A DNA stretch of 10,905 nucleotides from contig JAUXCH010000087.1 in assembly GCA_030618975.1 (NCBI GenBank), positions 1 through 10,905 of the forward strand, written 5' to 3'. This DNA is from Planctomycetia bacterium (GTDB taxonomy: Bacteria; Planctomycetota; PLA2; JAEUHO01). A program made the position numbers and the translations under genes. Under the pieces are notes generated by a model, which saw nothing but the letters and a program-made list of their open reading frames with translations, made no database searches and was not told the DNA's origin. Positions 7,051 through 10,905 of this stretch are shown here, in pieces (the stretch's first letter is position 1; each line of letters opens with the position of its first letter).

Positions 7051-7066
7051 GGCGACCGGTTGCCGC
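7051..7066. repeat. Near-copy (15/16) of the 6882-6897 palindromic motif
   Basis: GGCGACCGGTTGCCGC repeats the upstream motif in direct orientation with one substitution that breaks the perfect palindrome. It lies between the B3/4 gene and the transposon. Confidence 0.5.
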
Positions 7067-7248
7067 ATGCATGTGCCGGAGCGGAGGTGTCCCGGCACCC
7101 GGAGGGGCCCGGTCCGAGCCTCCTCTCCGAGGCGCACTGTTGCCAGCGCTCGAACCCCGGCGGGTCTGCTCCTTCGACCGGCCAGGGTTTGTGTCCTTTC
7201 GGCAAGCGTGCGTGAATCGCCTGTTCGACCTGGCTATCGTCGGCTCCG

Positions 7249-7263
7249 CCGCAGTTTCTGCGG
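7249..7263 (+). promoter_or_regulatory. Perfect 6-bp hairpin just upstream of the tnpA ribosome site
   Basis: CCGCAG (7249-7254) and CTGCGG (7258-7263) pair perfectly around a TTT loop, 11 nt before the GAAGGAG ribosome site (7275-7281). Insertion sequences often use leader structures to block translation from outside read-through transcripts; that role is possible here, not shown. Confidence 0.35.
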
Positions 7264-7287
7264 TATTCCACGGAGAAGGAGCCGTCG

Positions 7288-7692
7288 ATGCCGAGATCTC
7301 GAACCGCACTTCCAGCCCCGTTGACGAGCGCTATCCGGCGCTTCGAGCGCTGGCGGGCTGAGCGGACAACCCGTCGGATCCCGGAGGAGCTCTGGGCGCT
7401 GGCGGCCGACCTGGGGGCACGGCACGGCGTGAACCGTACGTCGAGGGCGCTTCATCTCCACCACGACGCACTGAAGAAGCGCGTCGAGGCGGTGACGCAG
7501 CCCTGCACCGGGGACGGAGCACCTTCGGCGTTCGTTGAGATCCGCAGCGCACCGGCGACGACGGAGCAGCCGGGTTCGTGCCGGGTCGAGTTCGAGAGGG
7601 TCTCGGGTGAGAAGATGATGATCCACCTGGACGGGGCGTGCCATGCGGACCTCACCGAGCTGGCCCGCCTCTTCCTCGGGCGTCGCAGGTGA
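7288..7692 (+). CDS. tnpA: IS66-family accessory protein TnpA
   Basis: This 134-aa basic protein is the first gene of the IS66 operon. Residues 14-68 hold a helix-turn-helix-like region: IRRFERWRAERTTRRIPEEL (16-35), then HGVNRTSRALHLHHDALKKR (46-65), the part that resembles small IS66 TnpA proteins thought to bind DNA. Residues 70-98 look like a linker, and a C-terminal segment (99-130) has the pattern of a small beta unit ending in a Leu-rich helix. ATG 7288 follows GAAGGAG by 6 nt. The stop TGA (7690-7692) overlaps the GTG start of tnpB. TnpA is needed for full IS66 transposition, though its exact job is unknown. Confidence 0.82.
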   Translation: MPRSRTALPAPLTSAIRRFERWRAERTTRRIPEELWALAADLGARHGVNRTSRALHLHHDALKKRVEAVTQPCTGDGAPSAFVEIRSAPATTEQPGSCRVEFERVSGEKMMIHLDGACHADLTELARLFLGRRR

Positions 7693-8054
7693 TCCAGATC
7701 ACGCCCCACATGCGGATCCTGGTCGCCGTCGAGCCGGCGGACTTTCGCAAGGGGATCGATGGCCTTGCGCTCCTCTGCCGGACGGAGCTGTCGAGTGACC
7801 CGTTCGAAGGCACGCTGTTCCTCTTCCGCAACCGAAGAAGGACGGCCATCAAGGCACTGATCTACGACGGGCAGGGGTTCTGGCTTTGTCACAAACGCCT
7901 GTCGTCGGGGCGGTTTCGACACTGGCCCAGCGGCGGGAGCGAGCATGCGCAGCGCCTCGAAGTCGCAGAGGTCCAGCTCCTGCTCTCGGGCGGGGATCCC
8001 GCGGCGGCGGGGACGACGGTGCAGCCCTGGCGTCCGTTGAAGGCGGCCGTTTGA
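7689..8054 (+). CDS. tnpB: IS66-family accessory protein TnpB (IS66 Orf2)
   Basis: This 121-aa product carries the hallmark of IS66 TnpB: FRKGIDGL (19-26) and a long conserved block from DPFEGTLFLF (37-46) through RNRRRTAIKALIYDGQGFWL (47-66) to HKRL. Length is standard for the family. The GTG at 7689 is chosen because GTGA joins it to the tnpA stop and because TnpB proteins start just before the MRILVAV-type segment (here M8). The frame is open further upstream to 7638, but that part overlaps tnpA. TnpB is an IS66 accessory protein of unknown mechanism, not the RNA-guided nuclease that shares its name. The stop TGA (8052-8054) is in the same frame as the next gene. Confidence 0.93.
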   Translation: MIQITPHMRILVAVEPADFRKGIDGLALLCRTELSSDPFEGTLFLFRNRRRTAIKALIYDGQGFWLCHKRLSSGRFRHWPSGGSEHAQRLEVAEVQLLLSGGDPAAAGTTVQPWRPLKAAV

Positions 8055-8108
8055 GATCGTCGATTCTCAGAACTTGCGTTCCAAAACAATCCCTGTAGCG
8101 TCCAGGTC

Positions 8109-8987
8109 ATGAACATCGTTCTGCGCTACCGGGGCCGGGAAGTCAGCGACGACGACGTCCGCTTCATCCGCGACCTCATCACCCTGCATCCCGAGAAGAG
8201 CCGGCGGGCGCTCTCCAAGGAACTCTGCCTGGCCTGGGACTGGCGGCAGGAGAACGGAGTGCTCAAGGACATGGTCTGCCGCGGGCTCATGCTCGCGCTT
8301 CACCGAGCCGGGGAGATCGAGCTCCCGCCGGCGCGAAAGCGTCCGAACAACCCGCTGGCGACACGGCGCCGTCCCCCGCCCGTCCTCATGGACCGCACGC
8401 CGCTCCACGTGTGCCTCAGGGATCTCCGGCCTCTCGAGTTCTGCTCGGTGAGGCGCACGGCCGACGAGGGCATCGTGGACGCGCTCCTCGAGGAGCACCA
8501 CTACCTGGGCTACACGCAGCCGGTGGGCGAGCACATGAAGTACCTGGTCCTGGCTCGAGGTCGGCCGGTGGCGTGCTTCGCCTGGTCCTCGGCGCCGCGA
8601 CACCTCGGCCCCCGGGACCGCTTCCTCGGGTGGTCGAGGGAGGCCAGGAGGCGAAACATCCGCTTCCTGGCCTACAACACCCGCTTCCTCATCCTGCCCT
8701 GGGTCGAGGTGCCGCATCTGGCGAGCCACCTGCTGGGCCGCATGGCTCGGCGGCTTTCCCGGGACTGGGAGGCTCTGTACAGCCACCCGATCCACTACCT
8801 GGAGAGTTTCGTGGACCCGGAGCGGTTCCGAGGGACGTGTTACCGGGCGGCGAACTGGCACTTCCTCGGCAAGACCACGGGCCGCGGCAAGGACGACCAC
8901 ACCAACCGACCGAACCGAACGCGCAAGGAGGTGCTGGGGCTGCCCCTGACGCGGCGCTTCCGGGAGATTCTCGGAGCCACGGCGTGA
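8109..8987 (+). CDS. DruA-like (DUF4338) protein encoded within the IS66 operon
   Basis: This 292-aa protein belongs to the DUF4338/DruA family, named after a component of the Druantia anti-phage system. An N-terminal part (about 31-65) contains SRRALSKELCLAWDW and a following CR-rich helix, resembling a helix-turn-helix. The core has EHHYLGYTQPVGEHMKYLV (129-147), GRPVACFAW (151-159), FLGWS (172-176), the conserved NTRFLILPWV (190-199), ESFVDPERFRGTCYRAANW (232-250) and LGKTTGRGK (253-261). All major family motifs are intact. The biochemical activity of the family is not established. The stop overlaps the tnpC GTG by GTGA, so the two are translationally coupled. The ribosome site is weak; the frame stays open back to the tnpB stop with no other ATG. 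No other Druantia genes are present, so I read this as a transposon component or passenger. Confidence 0.9.
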   Translation: MNIVLRYRGREVSDDDVRFIRDLITLHPEKSRRALSKELCLAWDWRQENGVLKDMVCRGLMLALHRAGEIELPPARKRPNNPLATRRRPPPVLMDRTPLHVCLRDLRPLEFCSVRRTADEGIVDALLEEHHYLGYTQPVGEHMKYLVLARGRPVACFAWSSAPRHLGPRDRFLGWSREARRRNIRFLAYNTRFLILPWVEVPHLASHLLGRMARRLSRDWEALYSHPIHYLESFVDPERFRGTCYRAANWHFLGKTTGRGKDDHTNRPNRTRKEVLGLPLTRRFREILGATA

Positions 8988-10594
8988 GCGCCCCTGTCGA
9001 TTCCTGGTCCTCGATCGACTGGAGCGTGGCCGAGCTCAATGCCCTCGTCGATCGCCTGGGGGCCTCTTCGGCGAGGCATGAGGACGTCGAGACCGTGAAG
9101 ACGCTCGTGGACTCCTACGGCCACCTGACACATCTGATTGACGACAAGGACACGACGATCGGGCGTCTGCGCAAGTATCTGTTCGGCTCCACGAGCGAGA
9201 AGAAGGACAAGATCCTGGGGACGGGAGAGGGCGCCAAGCCGCGGCCCAAGCCCCACTCCAAGCCCAAGCCGAAGGGACACGGGCGAAACGGTGCCAAGGC
9301 CTATCCGGGGGCCACGAGAACCGTGGTCGAGCACGAGTCGCTCCGCCCTGGGAACGCATGTCCCAACCCCTGTTCGGGGAAGGTCTATCTCCTGGAGGAT
9401 CCGGCGCGGAGCGTACGGCTCTTCGGTCGCTCTCCCGTCGGCGGCGAGGTCGAAGAAAGGGAGCGGTTTCGCTGCAACCTCTGCGGCGAGGTCTTCACGG
9501 CCGCAGCTCCCGCAGACTCGAAGATGGTGAAGTACGACCCGACGGCGGTGAGCATGGTGGCGCTGCTGCGCTACGGGAGTGGGTTTCCCTTCAACCGGAT
9601 CGAGGATCTGCAGCGCTTCTTCGGGATCCCGCTCCCCGGCTCGACGCAGTGGGACATCGTTCACCGGGCTGTCGCCATGCTGGTGCCAATCTATGACGAG
9701 TTGCGCCGGCTCGCCGCCCAGGGGAGCCTGCTCCACAACGACGACACGCCGATGACGATCCTCTCCGTGGAGAAGGAGGCACGGGAACGTCGGGAACGAG
9801 GCGAAGCCCCGCCGGAGCGGACCGGCGTGTTCACGACCGGGATCGTGGCGATCGGGGACGGGTGGCAGATCGAGCTCTTCGCCACCGGCGTTCGTCACGC
9901 TGGGGAAAACCTCCTCGACATCCTCACGAAACGGGCGCCAGGACTCCCTCCGCCCCAACAGATGTGCGACGGGCTCGAACGCAACCTGCCCAGCGAGTTC
10001 AAGACGATCGTGGGCAACTGTCTCACGCACTTGAGGCGGCAGTTCGCGGACGTCTTCGGGGGCTTTCCCGATGAGGTACGCCACGTCGTGGAGGAGCTCT
10101 CCGAGGTCTACCGCAACGAGGCGACGGCGAAGGAGGAGGGCATGTCCCCCGAGGAGCGGCTCGCCTTTCATCAACGGGAGAGCGGCCCCGTGATGGAGGA
10201 TCTCCGTGCCTGGCTCGACGCGCTGCTCGAGGAAAAGGAAGTCGAGCCCAACTCAGGGCTGGGCAAGGCGATCCTCTACGCCCAGAAACGATGGAAGCGG
10301 CTCACGCTCTTCCTGAGCGAGGCGGGATCTCCCCTGGACAACAACGTGTGCGAGAGATTGCTCAAGCGCGCGATCCTGCATCGAAAGAACAGTCTCTTCT
10401 ATAAGACGGAGAACGGAGCCCGGGTCGGCGACGTCTACATGAGTTTGATCGCCACGGCAAAGAAGGCCCAGGTGGATCCCTTCGACTACTTGACGGAACT
10501 GCAGCGTCACGCATCCGAGGTGGCAGCGGCACCCGGGGACTGGTTGCCCTGGACCTACCGGGCGACGCTCGCAGCGCCCGACCCTCCGGCGTAG
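8984..10594 (+). CDS. tnpC: IS66-family DDE transposase TnpC
   Basis: This 536-aa enzyme cuts and joins the transposon ends. An N-terminal coiled-coil or zipper-like helix (about 14-65) leads to RLRKYLFGSTSEK (61-73), typical of IS66. A Lys/Pro-rich linker (85-106) follows, then a zinc finger with C126, C130, C164 and C167. The catalytic region has LLHNDDTPM (249-257; D253 or D254), CDGLERN (328-334; D329) and the signature LDNNVCERLLKRAILHRKNS (451-470; E457), followed by LFYKTENGA. All DDE residues are present. The start is GTG 8984, with GGAG 7 nt upstream inside the previous gene and a 4-nt GTGA overlap. The frame remains open upstream to 8411 only as a shadow of the DruA-like gene. Length is normal, so the transposase appears functional. 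Confidence 0.96.
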   Translation: MSAPVDSWSSIDWSVAELNALVDRLGASSARHEDVETVKTLVDSYGHLTHLIDDKDTTIGRLRKYLFGSTSEKKDKILGTGEGAKPRPKPHSKPKPKGHGRNGAKAYPGATRTVVEHESLRPGNACPNPCSGKVYLLEDPARSVRLFGRSPVGGEVEERERFRCNLCGEVFTAAAPADSKMVKYDPTAVSMVALLRYGSGFPFNRIEDLQRFFGIPLPGSTQWDIVHRAVAMLVPIYDELRRLAAQGSLLHNDDTPMTILSVEKEARERRERGEAPPERTGVFTTGIVAIGDGWQIELFATGVRHAGENLLDILTKRAPGLPPPQQMCDGLERNLPSEFKTIVGNCLTHLRRQFADVFGGFPDEVRHVVEELSEVYRNEATAKEEGMSPEERLAFHQRESGPVMEDLRAWLDALLEEKEVEPNSGLGKAILYAQKRWKRLTLFLSEAGSPLDNNVCERLLKRAILHRKNSLFYKTENGARVGDVYMSLIATAKKAQVDPFDYLTELQRHASEVAAAPGDWLPWTYRATLAAPDPPA

Positions 10595-10619
10595 TGCCGG
10601 GGCGCGGGTCATGACGCCG

Positions 10620-10657
10620 CCGCTCCCGCTCCCCCAGCCTGGGCGGAGCGGGGGCGG
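10620..10657 (+). terminator. GC-rich hairpin after tnpC
   Basis: Two 16-base arms (10620-10635 and 10642-10657) pair at 14 of 16 positions around a 6-nt loop, 26 bp after the tnpC stop. No T-run follows. It is well placed to end the transposon transcript or protect its 3' end, or to block read-through into the end. Confidence 0.5.
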
Positions 10658-10804
10658 GTCGGCTTGAAGGAGGAAAGGCCCGGATTCGGGCGGCTACACG
10701 TCTGCCGGAAGGACACGGTGGCAGGGCAGTGCTGAGCTTCCCTCCCTCGGTGCGCATCCTCCTGGCGGCAGGCGTGACCGATATGCGAAATTACCCAAGG
10801 AACC

Positions 10805-10887
10805 GGATTATGTGGAGTCCGTCGCTTAGCTGGGGAGCAGGCCCTTAGTCACCGGGCGCACGGGCACTTGCATGGTTGACATAATCC
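10805..10887. repeat. 9-bp inverted repeat GGATTATGT ... ACATAATCC
   Basis: GGATTATGT (10805-10813) and ACATAATCC (10879-10887) are perfect complements 65 bp apart, in DNA clearly more AT-rich than the rest of the window. The size and spacing look like paired recombinase-binding arms, but the region is cut by the window edge and no recombinase gene is visible. Confidence 0.55.
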
Positions 10888-10905
10888 TGGCGTCTTCTTC
10901 TTACC

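Larger units (their letters stand above)
6800..7287. other. Intergenic region upstream of the IS66 element, with palindromes and no convincing gene
   Basis: Open frames exist here on both strands, the longest 171 aa on the minus strand (6794-7309). All look like arginine/proline-rich translations of GC-rich noncoding DNA, carry no recognisable motif, and overlap each other or the tnpA start. What can be seen: a 16-bp perfect palindrome at 6881-6896, a near copy at 7051-7066, a CCGGCC/GGCCGG hairpin at 7005-7022, and a GCGTA/TACGC pair at 6979-6998. A stretch at 6842-6866 resembles the sequence near the right side of the transposon. The left end of the transposon must lie in the last 100 bp or so. 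The region may be debris of older mobile elements. Confidence 0.5.
7191..10794 (+). mobile_element. IS66-family insertion sequence carrying a DruA-like (DUF4338) gene
   Basis: Four same-strand genes form the element: tnpA (7288), tnpB (7689), a DruA-like gene (8109) and tnpC (8984-10594). TnpA/TnpB/TnpC is the standard IS66 set; the extra cistron between tnpB and tnpC is the special feature. All four frames are intact, so the element could be active. The ends are not proven. On the right, the complement strand read from 10794 begins GTAATTTCGCATATCGG, and IS66 ends commonly begin GTAA. On the left, GTGTCCTTTCGGCAAGC from 7191 shares TTTCG and, further in, CGCCTG with it, but the match is poor. 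No 8-bp target duplication was found with these ends. Treat the outer coordinates as estimates; the core 7288-10594 is secure. Confidence 0.75.
10595..10905. other. Noncoding region after tnpC: transposon right end and flanking DNA
   Basis: No gene is seen in these 311 bp. In order they hold a strong GC-rich hairpin (10620-10657), a stretch without clear features (10658-10770), the candidate transposon end (to 10794), and an AT-richer tail with an inverted repeat (10805-10887). The drop in GC after about 10780 suggests a junction between DNA of different origin. Confidence 0.5.

Noticed and set aside
6794..7309. A 171-aa minus-strand frame in the gap before the transposon
   Set aside because: It has no recognised motif and Arg/Ser/Pro-rich composition, and it overlaps the tnpA start. 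I cannot exclude it fully.
8411..8983. A 727-aa tnpC starting at 8411
   Set aside because: The first 191 residues are a shadow of the DruA-like gene. The GTG at 8984 has a ribosome site and the normal TnpC length.
8109..8987. A Druantia anti-phage system
   Set aside because: Only a DruA-like gene is present. No large helicase or other Druantia partner is visible, and the neighbours are IS66 transposition genes.
8840..10174. A 444-aa minus-strand frame across tnpC
   Set aside because: It is a shadow of tnpC caused by high GC at third positions, with no recognisable motif.
7183..10802. An 8-bp target-site duplication around the candidate IS66 ends
   Set aside because: The bases flanking 7191 and 10794, and those flanking an alternative pair at 7212 and 10778, do not match. 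No duplication is claimed.
1..10905. CRISPR array, tRNA, rRNA or known riboswitch
   Set aside because: No regularly spaced repeats, no tRNA-like cloverleaf with a TTCGA loop in context, and no rRNA or riboswitch core was seen.

Overview
The window is GC-rich bacterial chromosome throughout. The gene set (a secreted multi-PDZ HtrA-type protease, Sec-type signal peptides, queuosine synthesis, an IS66-family element carrying a DruA-like gene) and strong Shine-Dalgarno sites fit a GC-rich Gram-negative such as a planctomycete or a myxobacterium-like lineage. No rRNA or tRNA is present, so the taxonomic guess is weak.

Layout: (1) bases 1-1704, minus strand: the N-terminal 568 residues of a secreted trypsin-like HtrA/DegP-type protease with an intact catalytic triad and at least three PDZ domains, running off the left edge. 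(2) 1884-1997, plus strand: a possible 37-aa single-helix membrane microprotein. (3) 2004-2795, minus: a two-domain VOC/glyoxalase-fold protein. (4) 2900-5599, minus: a tight three-gene unit transcribed in the order NSS-family sodium:amino-acid symporter, then a 167-aa membrane protein whose C-terminal helix looks like a MetS-type NSS small subunit, then queC. The genes overlap by 17 nt and 4 nt. (5) 5861-6034, plus: a 57-aa secreted, cysteine-rich small protein, divergent from the transporter. (6) 6104-6799, plus: a free-standing B3/4-domain protein related to the editing region of PheRS-beta. (7) 6800-7287: about 490 bp without a convincing gene, containing palindromes and a repeated 16-mer. 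(8) about 7190-10794, plus: an IS66-family transposon with tnpA, tnpB, a DruA-like (DUF4338) gene and tnpC. (9) 10795-10905: AT-richer DNA with a 9-bp inverted repeat that may belong to another recombination site or element.

How the parts fit: the minus-strand operon probably encodes an amino-acid importer with its accessory subunit, with 7-deazaguanine synthesis co-translated behind it. In the transposon, tnpA/tnpB and druA-like/tnpC are each joined by a GTGA start/stop overlap. The DruA-like protein is therefore built into the transposase operon and is not a neighbouring defence island; no other Druantia genes are present.

Points most worth a second look: the DruA-like cistron inside an IS66 operon; the MetS-like helix fused to a secreted domain beside its NSS partner; and the animal-like chloride and Na2-site residues in that NSS transporter.
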